From positions 942 to 38,671 of the forward strand of contig BRYA01000444.1 in assembly GCA_030267965.1 (NCBI GenBank): 37,730 nucleotides of DNA, given 5' to 3'. The stretch comes from Triparma columacea. Taxonomy: Eukaryota; Sar; Bolidophyceae; Parmales; Triparmaceae. Of the stretch, positions 11,115 to 22,354 are shown piece after piece; the stretch's first letter is position 1; the number at the start of each line of letters is the position of its first letter. Both the position numbers and the translations under genes were made by a program. Under the pieces are notes generated by a model that was not told where the DNA came from, searched no databases, and saw only the letters and a list, made by a program, of their open reading frames with translations.

Positions 11115-11451
11115 TGTTTGGACGAAAGAATTGAATGTGTCTGCTTTTTATGCCCCGAATTTGGTGATGCCGCAATCTCTCATACTCTCTTTCCCGGACA
11201 GGAGCTCCTGGGCCTCTGCGTCCCTCTCGCTTTTCAGCAACACCGTAGGGCCCGTGGTTGCTTTTTGTCCGGAGTCAGCGTCGGTCCGTAGAACTCCCCG
11301 CTCTTGAGCATGGGTTCCAAAGCCACTGATGATGCCCAGAGATCCATCAGGATTTCCCTGTGATGCCTGATGGTTGTGACAAGTTTGAGGAAGCGAAAAA
11401 GGATATTACAGGGGCCCCTGTACACTTTTTTCCTTCACCAAAAAGACATAA
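11115..11451 (-). other. Intergenic; weak open frame on minus strand
   Basis: The region between the kinase stop and the CtpA start. On the minus strand one frame stays open from about 11410 to a stop near 11137 (about 90 codons) without an ATG near its start; it reads like coding sequence (for example GSLGIISGFGTHAQERG and TVLLKSERDAEAQELL). It could be an orphan last exon, a decayed gene, or chance. No family was recognised. Confidence 0.25.
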
Positions 11452-13433
11452 ATGTTCATGGTGAAATATCTCCAAACCCTCGTACTTTTCTTGCTCCAAT
11501 GGTCTACAAATCCTTTTAAACTCCCCAAGCCTCCTCCATTGAAGAATCTCAGACCCTCCCTACCCTCCCTTCAACACTTTGGTAAGGTGAATAACCGGCG
11601 CTTTCACATCAACTTGGCTATTCTCCACTTGTCAGCGATCTTCACTATTGGAACTGTGTTACCACAGCAATCTATAGCTTTATCCCCCCCGGAAGAGGCC
11701 TGGGGGTTGATTAATAAGGTGAGGGTGGGGGGTGGTAGGGTTGAAGGAGCCTTGGGGCAAACACGGAAAGGGGCAAGGACGGAATGTTTAAGCTCTTGCA
11801 ACAACGAATTTTGAAAGATCTGCACTACTCACCTCACCTCTCCCTCTTCTCCTTCTCCTTCCCTCCCCCCTCCACCCCCTCCACAGTATTATCTCGATAG
11901 AACATACAATGGGCAGGACTGGAACGAAATGAAGGGGAGGATATCGGATAATTACCAGGTCGCCTCCCTTGTATCTACCCTCGGTGACAAGTATTCCCGC
12001 TACCTCACTCCAGCCCAGTATTCAGCGATCCAAAAGTTCGGTGAGTGATGGTGTGGTCGTTAATATTATGAGAACTGTCGCAGCTAGACGTAGCCAACCT
12101 TTCCCCATTCCCCGCGCAGACCTTGTCGGCGTTGGCGTGCTGCTGATGCCCGACTCTGACGGTGACATTTCAGTGGGCGCCCCCCCAGTGCCCGGTAGTG
12201 TCTCTGACCGCTCAGGCATCAAGTCGGGGGACAAGGTCCTAGAGGTCAACGGGAAGGCAACCAAGGGGAGGACGGCGTTTGATATTATTGAGGAGCTGGG
12301 GAAGGAGGAGAATGATGTGGTGCAATTTACCGTAAAGAGCGGGGGAGGGGAAGTCAGGAAGGTGAGCCCATCTCTCTTCTGTAATATCGGCAAGCAAACA
12401 ATTTCGACAGCGACAATTTTAAACACTAACACACCCCCCTCAATCCCCCCCACTTCCCAGATCCCCCTCCAGAGAACGTTCACCAAGGTGGCCGATCCTG
12501 TGTCCTTCACCACAAAGAACTCGAAGAAGGACGGGAAGATCGGCTACATCCGAATCTCGGAGTTCAACTCCAAGTTGTCTCCTTCACTTGCGTCCGCACT
12601 TTCTAAGCTCGAGGCGGAGGGGGTCAGCAAGTACGTTATCGATCTACGAGGGAACGGGGGCGGAAGCTTCCAGTCCGCCGTCGAGGTCGCCGGCTTCTTC
12701 ACAGGCCCTGACAAGTTAGGTGAGTAAGGAGGAGCACACATGTACATATATACATATACACATATGAATCACCTACAAAGCCGAGCTAATGTCATACTCA
12801 TCGCAGCAACCATGGTCGTCGACGGAGACGCCAAGAGGATGGAGTTCAAAACCCCCTCTGAGACACAGGCAATATTACGGAAGGACGACGACCTTGTTAT
12901 TTGGGTCGACAAAGGCTCCGCCAGCGCAAGTGAGGTGCTAGCTACGGCCCTACAGAGGTGAGAACTGACGAGAAGGAAAGATATTTGTGAAAGACACCAT
13001 TCATCCCCCAGCCACCGCATTCAACACCTTACCCCTTTATTCGCAGCAACTGCCGCGCCATTGTCGCCGGTGAGGGTTCATTCGGAAAGGGATTGATTCA
13101 GGCCGTCTACGGACTATCCGACGGCTCAGGGCTCGTCCTGACCGTGGCCAAGTACGAGACGCCGAGGGGAGAAAGCATCCAGGGGGTCGGCGTCCAACCC
13201 GACGTCAAGGAGGTGAGCTAATAAACATCAGAAGTAGCAAGGGAAAGCACACGATCGCAAACCAGACGATCCTTGACCACCATCCCAACACAGCTCCTTT
13301 CGTGATTCGCTTTCGCTCATCGCAGAGCCTAGACTTTCTCCCAGGTGTGAGCAAGGGCGTCGACGGTATGGATTGGGCCAAGGTGAAGATGCTAGAGGGC
13401 ATGTGTGCAATGCCAACGCCTTCGGCGAAATAA
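11452..13433 (+). CDS. ctpA: Carboxyl-terminal processing protease (D1-processing type), thylakoid lumen
   Basis: Seven exons, 11452-11718, 11887-12040, 12120-12361, 12461-12719, 12807-12957, 13047-13212 and 13326-13433, give 448 residues with every phase matching. The N-terminus is hydrophobic (VLFLLQWSTN) with a basic transit-like region. A second hydrophobic segment follows an Arg pair (RRFHINLAILHLSAIF) and ends near SIALSPPEEAW, as expected for passage into the thylakoid lumen. Then come a PDZ domain (GVGVLLMP, later RSGIKSGDKVLEVNG), the S41 peptidase core (GKIGYIRISEF, YVIDLRGNGGG), and catalytic S347 (GSASASEV) and K372 (GSFGKGLIQ), exactly 25 residues apart as in plant D1 protease. 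The C-terminal GVGVQPDV motif is present. The family trims the precursor of photosystem II protein D1. It appears intact. Confidence 0.92.
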
Positions 13434-13469
13434 TACCGGCAGTGTTTATTTAACAAACGTCGTTCATAA

Positions 13470-15276
13470 CTACTCTTCTTTATCCGATAGTCGACCCTCC
13501 TCAAGGATGGCCTTCCCGAAGAACCCAGCACTCCCAACATAAAACACCACCACAGCCCACTCCAAGAGACCGCCGAGCTCGAACCCCCCCCCCATCCCAA
13601 GCACGCCCCCAAGAACAGCCGGTGCAAGATTGGCGACTGCTCCAGTGAGTGTGAAAATCCCTTGAGCTGTCCCCCCCCGGTCGGCAGGAACTGCGGACTG
13701 GAGCACGGAGATCGTTGGCCCGAACCAGACCTCGGCGCCGAGGTAGCTGGCCGCGAGCCACGCCATGGCAGCGGTGAAGGAGGTCGCGTGCATGACCCCT
13801 GCCCAAGTCAGAGCGCCTAAAATGCTGCGTGTTTTTTTGAGGGGTGTGTTGACGAGAATTAGGGACGAGATAAACTGGAAACGCTGATGCGATAAAGCTC
13901 CCCCCTTCGTTCCTCACCTTCCCGCCACCGGAACAAACAGCCTACTATAGCCCCTTTTACTCAACTCGTCCGCTAGCACTCCCCCCCCGATTCCCGAAAC
14001 TCCCCCGCAGACGCTAACAATCAATGCGTTAACGACAGCGTACGACGAAGCCTCGTCAGGGAAGGCGTCCTTGAAGTACGTCGCACCCCATATCCCTATC
14101 GTCAAACCCGCCGCAAAGCGGAGGAAGGAGGCTAGGAAGATTGTACCGGGGAGGGGGGAGAGGATTAGAGGGAGGACAGAGTCTGAACCCATTTTCTTAG
14201 ACGCGGGATCAGCGGCTGACGTTGAGGTGATTGATACACCTCTACCAGCATCGTCAGGCTCGACGATGAACCAAGCGGCTAGCGCGGATATTAGACCGAA
14301 GGTACCCACCACAAAGTAGGAGGACCTCCAACCTACGGAGGAGTTTAGGAGGAGGGAAAGGGATGCGAGACCACCACCGAGGTAGACGGCGGATGAGTAA
14401 AGGGAATTCGCGAGGGACTGACGGGAGGGGGAAAACNNNNNNNNNNNNNNNNNNNNNNNNNNNNNNNNNNNNNNNNNNNNNNNNAGCGAGGGAAGTGCAG
14501 TGGGAATTAGGGAGGAAAGGAGATCTCACCTTGTCTGATATCCAAGTGTAAGCCGCTGGGGTTGTGAAAGCGCATGCTGTGAAAGGGGGTAGATGAATGG
14601 GTGGATGTAGGGACGTCGGGAAGGGAAGGGGGTAAGCCTTGTTGTTGAACGATTTTCTGGGCTTTGCTCTTGTTTTCCCCCTCTCACCTAACCCAGTGAT
14701 GACCCTGGCGGCCAAGACTTGAGGGTAGCTGTTTGCCAGCCCCGTCGCCAGCGTCGCCAGCGCCCACACGGCCGCGCTGACTACCCCCACAACCCTGCGA
14801 TCGTTCCTATCAACGAATGCACCCGCGAAAAGCGAAGCGGTTGCAAAGAGGAGAGTGAAACCTACAGACGCCAAAATACCGTAGGAACCCTGAGAGAAGG
14901 AGAGGTCGACGTTCATGGCTGAGAAGGGGAGGGCTGCGGGGGAGAAATCTACCATGTAATATACTAGAGATCTTGACCACTGGTTGGAGACGTAGATGGA
15001 GAGGAGGGCAAAGAGAGGGAGGAAGGGTTGGGGGGCTGCTTCTTCTTCATCTGAAGAGGAAGACGAAAGAAGAGAGGTTGAAGGTGGGGAGGTGGAGACA
15101 AAGTTATGGAGGAGGGGGGGGTGAGGATGGTGGGAGGAGCGAAAATGAGAGTGAACGAGAGAGTGAACATTGTTGAGGTGTCGAAGAGAGGAAGAGAAAG
15201 GGGGTGGGTTATTGAAGGATTTAATTGAAGATATCCAACTAGTTAAACATAGGAGAGATGCTATCGATGATTTCAT
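13470..15276 (-). CDS. Major facilitator superfamily transporter, plastid-directed, with an assembly gap
   Basis: Exons read right to left: 15276-14688, 14576-14530, an exon starting inside or beside the N run and ending at 13918, and 13824-13470. The presequence is a signal-like segment followed by F21 (ISSIKS/FNNPPPF) and a Ser/His-rich stretch, as in plastid envelope proteins of secondary red algae. The first six-helix half includes GSYGILASVGFTLLFATASL and FAGAFVDRNDRR, the classic loop between helices 2 and 3, then LAARVITGL. After the gap come ANSLYSSAVYLGGGLASL, a central loop, and the second half (IWGATYFKDAFPDEAS, GGGVLADELSKRGYSR, AVPADRGGTAQGIF). The sequence FSPSRQSLANSLY next to the gap is in frame, so the third exon probably begins within the N run. 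The substrate cannot be told. Confidence 0.85.
14437..14484. other. Assembly gap (48 N)
   Basis: A run of N that hides the start of the third MFS exon. Confidence 0.99.
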
Positions 15277-15560
15277 TTTACACGAGCAAAAATAACGAAA
15301 AAGTAGAGCGTAAGAGGAGGGAGAGAGGGAAAATCAGTGCCACGAGGTTTGCAAGGATTGTAAAATATAACGGTTGAGAGGGGTTACGCAGATTCAGAGT
15401 GTACCAGGTGAGAAGGGATAGGATTTAAAAGGAGGCACTGCTTGTTAAGGAGGAAGCGTCTATGATGGAGAAGAATGTTTATGGTAATTTGGAGTGAGGG
15501 ACGAAGTGAGGGTTGATTGAGGGACGTAAAAATGAAGAAAAAGTCGTTTACTCTCTCAAT

Positions 15561-17700
15561 TTACGAGTATCTAAATACCGCCGCTCCCGCAAGTACCTGT
15601 TCCTTTCCTTTCGTCCTTTTCCCAATTTCCTCCGTGAATCCTTTCCTGTTAATTTGTTTTTCCATCCTCCTAATTCCCCTCTCCTCTTTAACTTTTTGTT
15701 TCCTCGCCTTCTTCTCTTCCTTACTCTCTCCCTTCTTCCTACCCTCCCCCTTATTCTCTCCTCCTCCCCCTTCCCCCTGCCCCTTTGAGTCTTCAAAATC
15801 GTCATGTCCTTGTATGTTAATGGGTAGTCCAGTCTTCGCGCTAAGTTGTATCTTCTCAAACCTCTCCCCAACCTCCTCCTCCACCCCCTCAAGTCCCGCC
15901 TTAATAAGTTCCTTCCCCCGATTTTTCTTCTTCCTCCTCCTCCCGTTCCCGATCTCCTTAGGTCTGTTGTCGAGGTTGCTGTACGTGCTCAGCACGCTCT
16001 CGCAGTCCCACGGGTTCTGTACCTTATCGTCAAAGTAGCTCATCCCGTCGATCCTAACGTCTTCCTCAGGCGGTCTTTCCTTCGGTTTGCTAAGTATTTC
16101 ATCCGCCTCCTTAAGTACCTCCCCCACCCCCTCAACCTCATCCTCAGCTTCCTCGATAGCCCCCTCGAGTTCCTCCGCCATTCTAAGTTTCCCCCCGACC
16201 AAAGCCGTGAACCCTGACCCTCCCCCCCTCCTCATTCCCGTCCCAACCATGAATAGGCTATCCTTTTTTTCCTGCATATACTCGTCAAGTAGTCCGTCAA
16301 CATACGTGTCATTTTCAACGTCCCTCAACAGCTGCACCCCCTCCTCTACGACAATTTCACCCTCCCCCTCCTCCTCTTCCTCTTCTCCGTCGTCGTCGCA
16401 GTCAAGGGAACCTTCCTCGATCCATTCCCCACCACCTCCACCTGCGTTGTACTCGAGACCGCCGATCTCGTCGTCTGAGTACTCCTGCATGGCCAGCATG
16501 TAAGCCTCTGTTACACGTGCGATCTGTTGTGGTGGTTGGTTGGTGTGTTAGTGCCCTTTTTTAGGATCGATGGGGTCTCTTAGGATAGTTTGAAATCATC
16601 TCACCTCTTCCTCCTCCTCCTTCGGTGCCCTATTCTCCATAACATCAATTCCCCCTTCCCCAAACGGGTCATCATCATCTTCGAATACCCCGCTATCATC
16701 ATCGTCTTCCCCCTCTTCCCCATATTCCTCCTGCTCCCCTAAAGGTCTTGCACCCTTAAAGAAGTCCTCCCCATCCTTAACTTTAACGACTTTCCCCCCC
16801 CTTGCCTTTTCAGATTTCTCAATAAGTTTCCTGATGTGTTCCTCATAGTCAAAGTCCACAATATCACCTTTCCCCCACTTCCTCGAATTTCCCCCCTCCT
16901 CCTCTTCGATAATGTATCCCCTTTGTCTAAGTTCATTTTCATCGAGTATTTCCTTATCAGCGACTTCGCAGAAATCGTCAAGTATAACCATATCCCCTTC
17001 GAATTCAACCCCCTCACCAAACAGCTGGTCCCTCATGTCATTGTCCATGCCGGTTGTTGTTAAGGTTATAGCGGAGAGGTGACGGTCGACCTCGGTTAGA
17101 TCAGGGTCAAGGTTTAAACCTATCACCTTGTTGAGAGTATCCTGGAGTGTTGTTTGACGTTATATTATTGTTAGAGTCAGTGTGTTGGTTAAGGGTTAAG
17201 ACTGAAATATCAGCCTTGTCGTGCTTGATTTTAACCCTCTTCTCTATACTCCCCCCCCCCCCCCATCTTACCTCTTCCGGTTGAATGAATCCCCCATCCC
17301 TTTTATAAATCCTGCTTGCGTTAGTTTCCTTAAGGTGTTTCCCATAGTCATATCCGTCCTCCATCATTCCCATATCGTTCACATAGCTTTTACCTCCTTC
17401 ATTCTTCCCTCCCCTCTCTGCCACGGCGGATCGGAGCCTGAGGTTCTCCTCCTCTTGTTCCCTAATATCCTCAGCCCTTCTGGTCTCTACTACCTTGTCA
17501 ATTTGGGAGGATAGGTTCACGTTCTTACCCCTCTTACCCCTGTTCTCTACTAACACCATGCCAACCTTTAGAGCTTCGTTACCGTCAGAGTCGATTGTGG
17601 AAGCGGCCTGGGAAACGGAACGCTGGGAGGCATGGACTAGAGAGAATGTCCTGGAGGAGGACTTTGGGAATAGTGTGTTCTTCTTAGATCCTTTTCCCAT
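15561..17700 (-). CDS. LTV1: LTV1, 40S ribosome assembly factor
   Basis: Three exons, 17700-17272, 17141-16605 and 16523-15561, all phase 0, give 642 residues. Hallmarks of LTV1 appear in order: SLVHASQR near the N-terminus, DGYDYGKHLKE, the acidic middle (LNLDPDLTEVD, EGDMVILDDF), YSDDEIGGLEYN, WDCESVLSTYSNLDNRP, LSAKTGLPIN, and the basic C-terminal KKARKQKVKEERGIRRMEK. LTV1 rides on the pre-40S particle and must be removed for the head of the small subunit to mature. The protein is longer than the animal form, mostly through acidic and Gly/Glu-rich insertions. Intron 1 has a G-run of about 14 just inside the GTAAG donor on the sense strand. Confidence 0.93.
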
Positions 17701-18337
17701 GATGATTTGTGGTGTGTGTCGATATTGTAATTGTAGTTGCGATGGTGGTATTTATTCTCAATAAAATTACGCTGGGGGGGAAATAATGGGTAGTTGTTTT
17801 TGTTCTGCGGGAAGTGTTTTATTTGAAGTGATGTATTATTTGAAGGAGAGCGATTTTAGGGTTAGTAATTGGTGTGTATGTCTGAGTGTGTACGTTATAC
17901 GTCTGTATATGTTTATATTTGAATATGATGGCTGTTAGGGTTGGATAATGTCCTCAGGGTTACAGGCTCTCACGACTGGCTTTGACCACATTCTCGCCCC
18001 CTTATAGCCTTTATACCCTCTGTTGACGATACCACACGCTTACACACACGAGTTAGAGCTGCTTTGCATTTCTATTCGGATGATGGGGTTGTTACGTACT
18101 AATTACTACTATTTCTAGGATTTTGCGAAATGTTCTCAAAATGCAAGCCTTTTATTCTTTCTGTAGATATTTCCTTGGGTTATCGTTTCCAAAACGCTGC
18201 GATTTTGACATTTGCGGGTTTCGCCGTATTTAATCAACGATTTCCCTAAATTTCATCGCGATCCTCCTCATTTTGGATCTCTGCAAGGACTTTCCCCTAA
18301 CATCCTTCCAGATCACACTCACTAAAAAGCCATTTTG
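17701..18337. other. Divergent intergenic region
   Basis: The region between the LTV1 start and the zinc-finger gene start. It is T-rich and AT-leaning. Apart from the two promoters it must contain, nothing is recognisable: no RNA gene, no repeat. Confidence 0.6.
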
Positions 18338-19456
18338 ATGGAGTTTCAGGGTACGGTAATGAGGAACTTGAAGAATACGGGGGAGACAACAACGAAGGAG
18401 GAGATGAGTAGGGTGAAAATAGAGCTTCCCAACGGTTACGGTGAGGTTGATCATGCAGGTTGCAAGGTGGAGGATGTTGAGGGTGAGAGTAGCTTTGAGG
18501 AATGGGGGGGAGGTGGTGTTGGGGAGTTCGTGTGCTTGTACAGTGACGAAGAGGATGAGGAGGAGGATGAGAAAGAAGGGGAGGAAAAGGGGGGGGGAGG
18601 CGCTTTGTTTTGTGGGGTGTGTAAGGAGGAGGAGGGTAGTGAAGAGGGGGAAATGGATTTGTTTTCGATCGACTCTAACAGCGACGACAGCGAAGAGGAG
18701 GAGGAGGACGACGACGACGACGAGGAGGAGGACGAGGATCTTGTCTCGATTGATGAGGATAGTGACGAAGAGGCAGAAGTGGAAGAGCAAGCTGTGGGTA
18801 GTATGAAGGATGGGAAGAAGTTCATTTGTAGTGAACCTGGATGCAGCTACAGGACAAACTGGAAAACCCACCTCAAGCAGCATCGTGCAGATATCCACAA
18901 TAAAAACGTGACCTGGCACCACTGTGAGGACTGCGACTACAAAGCGAAGCAAAAAGGCAATCTCAAGCGGCATCGCACAGATGCACACAACGAAGGCGTG
19001 ACCTGGCACCACTGTGAAGACTGCGACTACAAAACGAAGCAAAAGAACGCTCTCAACAGGCATCGCACATCCATCCACAACAAAAACGTGATCTGGCACC
19101 ACTGTGAGGACTGCGACTACAAAGCGAAGCGAAAAGACTTGCTCAAGAAGCATCGCGCATCAATCCACAATGAAAACGTGATGTGGCACCACTGCGAGGA
19201 CTGCGACTACAAAGCGAAGGATAAAGGCAACCTCAAGCAGCATCGCGCATTCATCCACAATGAAAATGTGACCTGGCACCACTGTGAGGACTGTGACTAC
19301 AAAACGAAGCAAAAAGGCTATCTCAAGAAACATCGCGCATACATCCACAATGAAAACGTGACCTGGCACCACTGTGAAGACTGCGACTACAAAGCGAAGC
19401 ACAAAGGCTCTCTCAAGCAGCATCGCGTATCCATCCACAATAAAAACGTGACCTGA
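18338..19456 (+). CDS. Acidic protein with seven tandem C2H2 zinc fingers
   Basis: A single-exon gene of 372 residues. The first about 155 residues carry long Glu/Asp runs (EEEEEDDDDDEEEDED) and an extra CxxC (FCGVC). The first finger is divergent (C-x4-C, CSEPGCSYRTNWKTH). Six near-identical 30-residue fingers follow with consensus WHHCEDCDYKAKQKGNLKxH plus HRxxIHNENVT, spacing C-x2-C-x12-H-x4-H. The variable positions lie mainly around Q-K-G-N-L, the part of a C2H2 finger that reads DNA. The start is the first ATG in frame. A nuclear DNA- or RNA-binding role is inferred from the fingers alone. Confidence 0.82.
   Translation: MEFQGTVMRNLKNTGETTTKEEMSRVKIELPNGYGEVDHAGCKVEDVEGESSFEEWGGGGVGEFVCLYSDEEDEEEDEKEGEEKGGGGALFCGVCKEEEGSEEGEMDLFSIDSNSDDSEEEEEDDDDDEEEDEDLVSIDEDSDEEAEVEEQAVGSMKDGKKFICSEPGCSYRTNWKTHLKQHRADIHNKNVTWHHCEDCDYKAKQKGNLKRHRTDAHNEGVTWHHCEDCDYKTKQKNALNRHRTSIHNKNVIWHHCEDCDYKAKRKDLLKKHRASIHNENVMWHHCEDCDYKAKDKGNLKQHRAFIHNENVTWHHCEDCDYKTKQKGYLKKHRAYIHNENVTWHHCEDCDYKAKHKGSLKQHRVSIHNKNVT
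18914..19453 (+). repeat. Six 90-bp tandem repeats (zinc-finger units)
   Basis: Exact 90-bp periodicity; each unit begins TGGCACCACTG and codes one C2H2 finger. The high nucleotide identity implies recent unit expansion or gene conversion. Confidence 0.95.
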
Positions 19457-19792
19457 TCTGACACCACTTGAAGGCAGTTGAACTTTATGGAGATGAGGAG
19501 AAGTTTACAAGGGCGCTCAACAAGGTTTGCGAGTACGGCAGGAGCTGCGACTGGAGCTTGGACTCGGGGGAATGTCGACGAATTAAACGACTCTGGTTTG
19601 TTTGTCAAAATAACATAAATTAATTGGGGAGGAGGGAATGCTTTGTGGAGGGAATTTTATCACAAAACACACACAAAGCAGGCTGTCATAGTCATCAAAC
19701 ACGACCTTCCCCTGCATTGGGGCACTATATACGATATACACCCCCTCACCCCCTTAAATTCACTGCATTACGCCGATTTAGCCTAATAAGTG
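19457..19792 (+). pseudogene. Degenerate array end and untranslated open frame after the zinc-finger stop
   Basis: Directly after the stop the sequence ACCTGATCTGACACCACTTGA resembles a damaged start of a further repeat unit (ACCTGGCACCACTGTGA). A different frame then stays open to about 19621, reading LKAVELYGDEEKFTRALNKV and later CEYGRSCDWSLDSGECRRIK. This may be the former C-terminus, lost through a small insertion, or chance. From about 19625 to 19792 nothing is seen. Confidence 0.35.
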
Positions 19793-21972
19793 ATGTCAAT
19801 CGCCAAGGAAATTATCGACAGCTTTGTGAATCTGTACTCCTCAAGCGAAGACGAGGACAACAACGACAAAAACGGGGACAGCAATATCTTTGATGTAGAC
19901 TCAGATTCTGACCGCAGCCTTGAGATCATTGATGGCCCCAGGATGACAGGGGCTGCTTTCAAGAACGGGAAGAGGAAGCTGGAGAGGAGGAAGAGGAAAA
20001 TTATCGACGAGGAGGAGGAGGAAGAAGAGACGGAGGAGGAGAGGTTGATGAGGGAGTATGACGAGAAGCTCGAGAGGAAGAGATACAAGAAGACGAGAAA
20101 GATCCTTAAAAAAAAGAAGCAAAGGCTGCTGGAGCAGGGGCTAAAGGAGGAGGCTGACGCCATCATTGTACCTCCAAAGTGGGGAAAGGAGGAAGGAGAG
20201 GAGGAGGAGGAAGGAGGGAAAATTGAAGATAGAGACTTCAAAGATAAGTTCGTTTACGACAAAAGTCAACGAAGGGGTGGGAAGCAGAATACAATGTATG
20301 GGGATGAAGAACAGGAAGACGACAACGATGACGACGACGATGACAACAGCGACCATGATAGTGACACTCATAGCGAGGATGGCGTCCAGAAGAATGGGAA
20401 TGAAAAATTGAAGGACGAGGAAGGCCTCCCCCCCGTTGACGACGATGAGAACGACAATGCTGATGACGAAGGGAACGACGATGGATATGACGACAATGAC
20501 GATGATCCTGTCGAAGGCGGCCCTCAGAGAGGTAGGGGCCGACCCAAGGGCTCCGCCTCCCCCCCCCTGGGCTCCAGGGTGCTCGTGACGTGGGGCTCGA
20601 GCGCGTCCCAGACGGAACCCGCCGTCGTGACCGAGACGGACGTCCGGGAGGTCCCCACGCTGGGGTGCAAGGGGACGAAGAAAACAAAAAGGGAGGTGGT
20701 CGGCTTCGTGGTGCAGTGGGACTCGGATTCATCCGAGTCCTTCGTGCCGCTCACGGGCTGGCCGCGCTGGAAGTTTGAGGGCGCACCGGACGGGCCCGCC
20801 CCCCCCGCCGCCGCCCCCGCCCGCCCCACCCTGCCCTCGGTCGCCTCCTCCGTGAACTCGCTCCCCGGCTGCTCCATAATTTCCGTGCCCCCCTCCGAGA
20901 TCCGGCTTGCGCTCTCCACGCCCCCCCCCCCCCGCGACGGGCGGGGCCACCTGCGCCAAGCTGAGACGCAGAGGTCGCTGTGGGAGGTCGTGATGGCCGC
21001 GGCAGCCAGCATGCAAACGGAGGCGTCGGGGAAGCGCCCGGCGAAGGAGGCGGCGGCGTGGAAGGTGAGCGCGAGCGAGCGCGAGCGAGGGGGGCGAGGG
21101 GAGCGAGGGGAGGGCGTTCTTCTCTGGTGGGAGCGGGCAAGCGAGCGGGCTGTCGGGGGGAGACCCCCCGAACCCCCCCTGCAGCCGGCGAGGTCGCGCA
21201 TGCCTAACTCTCCCTCCCTCGTGCTCTCTTTGCAGATGCTCCTCGGCAACCATTGGGTGGACGGCGACACCCCCCCCACGTTCCGCTCGAGCGGCCGGTG
21301 GGACGTCCGGCTCCTCGCGGACCGCTTCTACGAGGACTTCCCCGAAGCGCGCTCCTGGGCCGAGCTCGCCGAGAAGGAGCACCGGGCCGTCACCTCCCCG
21401 TCGCGGCTGCGGCTGCCCGTCTGGAATGACCTGCACCTCATGGTGGTCGCGCCGGGGGCCGAGCGGCAGCCGGCGCACATCGACGACGAATCGTTCATTG
21501 GCGAATCCTTCTACTCCACGTCCATCCTTGCGCTCACAGAGAACGAAGCGGCGGCCGGCGGTGAGTTCAAGGCGAAGTGAGGCGGGCGGGAAGAGGAGGG
21601 GGTGGTGGGTGGCATATAAAACCGAAGGCCTTCAGACTATAATGCGAGTGGCAGGATTGGCAACCGATGCTCAACAGGGTGCGGGCAACCGATGCTCAAC
21701 AGGGTGCGCAATGATGAAGCATGAGAATCCCCCCATGAGAACCCCCCCCCCCCCCCCTCCCCTAACTAACGCCCATGGCACATCGGTCAGGCACCCTCCT
21801 CATACGTCCAGGCAAGAGCGGCCTGCGCGTCGTGGGCCCTGGCAACTTCGGCACCATGCTCACGTTCAGGGGGAACGTGCCCCACTGCGGGCTGGAGAGC
21901 GCCGCCGAGGCGACCCCGCGCGCGTTTCTGTACTTCGTCGTGCGCAGGAGCAAATCCGATCCTAACTACTGA
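19793..21972 (+). CDS. Acidic AT-hook protein with a 2-oxoglutarate-oxygenase-like C-terminus
   Basis: Three exons, 19793-21064, 21236-21560 and 21791-21972, in phase, give 592 residues. Residues 1 to about 240 are Asp/Glu/Lys-rich with a coiled-coil-like basic stretch (YKKTRKILKKKKQRLLEQG). An AT-hook-like RGRGRPKGS follows. From about 20520 base composition switches sharply to very GC-rich. That part has a small beta-rich segment (GSRVLVTWGSS, then VGFVVQWDSDSSESFVPL), a Pro/Ala linker, and a C-terminal domain with candidate Fe ligands H505 and D507 (PAHIDDES) and H564 (NVPHCG), and R576 (TPRAFLYF) where 2-oxoglutarate enzymes bind the co-substrate. The oxygenase call rests on these spacings only. 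The two halves could be one nuclear enzyme or a fusion of unrelated pieces. Confidence 0.55.
21661..21708 (+). repeat. 25-bp tandem repeat in intron 2
   Basis: Two copies of CAACCGATGCTCAACAGGGT plus GCGGG, period 25, inside the 230-nt second intron of the oxygenase-like gene. Confidence 0.9.
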
Positions 21973-22116
21973 GACCATATTGGATTTTTAAATGATGGTT
22001 TATGGTTTATTGAATTTGACACGCTCATTACCAACTACATTTTATATATAGCTACTCTACCTCACTTGTTTTACAACGGAATGGTGAAAAAAACAAAACA
22101 AACAACGGCATTCAGG

Positions 22117-22274
22117 GCCATATTTAGGGCCATTTTGGTCATTCGGTTCTCCCTTGGTCTTTCTCAACTTTTTTCTCCCTCCATCAGGACTCCACACTCC
22201 CCCAATTTGCCTCATTTTTATCCCAATTTGAAGACATTTTCAACTTATTTCATACCCACCCACTAATATCATCA
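22117..22274 (+). repeat. Direct repeat A upstream of LRR gene 1
   Basis: Matches 23512-23697 over most of its length, with conserved blocks AGGGCCA..TTTTGGTCATT, TCTCCCTCCATC, CAGGACTCCA, CCAATTTGCCTCA and ACTTATTTCATACC, in the same order and orientation. It ends 80 bp before the LRR start codon. Confidence 0.88.
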
Positions 22275-22354
22275 ACGACACTACTACCTACAGCATAACT
22301 AAACACATTATAGGCTTTAGCTCCAATTTGGTCGCCAAAAAACTACATCGAAGA

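Noticed and set aside
17934..17944. GTTAGGGTTGG, telomere-like
   Set aside because: A single short occurrence, with no array.
18230..19153. Minus-strand open frame opposite the zinc-finger gene
   Set aside because: It is generated by the 90-bp repeats and the antisense of acidic codon runs; no family resemblance.
20524..21478. Several long minus-strand frames in the GC-rich part of the oxygenase-like gene
   Set aside because: High GC reduces stop codons in all frames; the plus-strand frame splices cleanly and shows a motif pattern.
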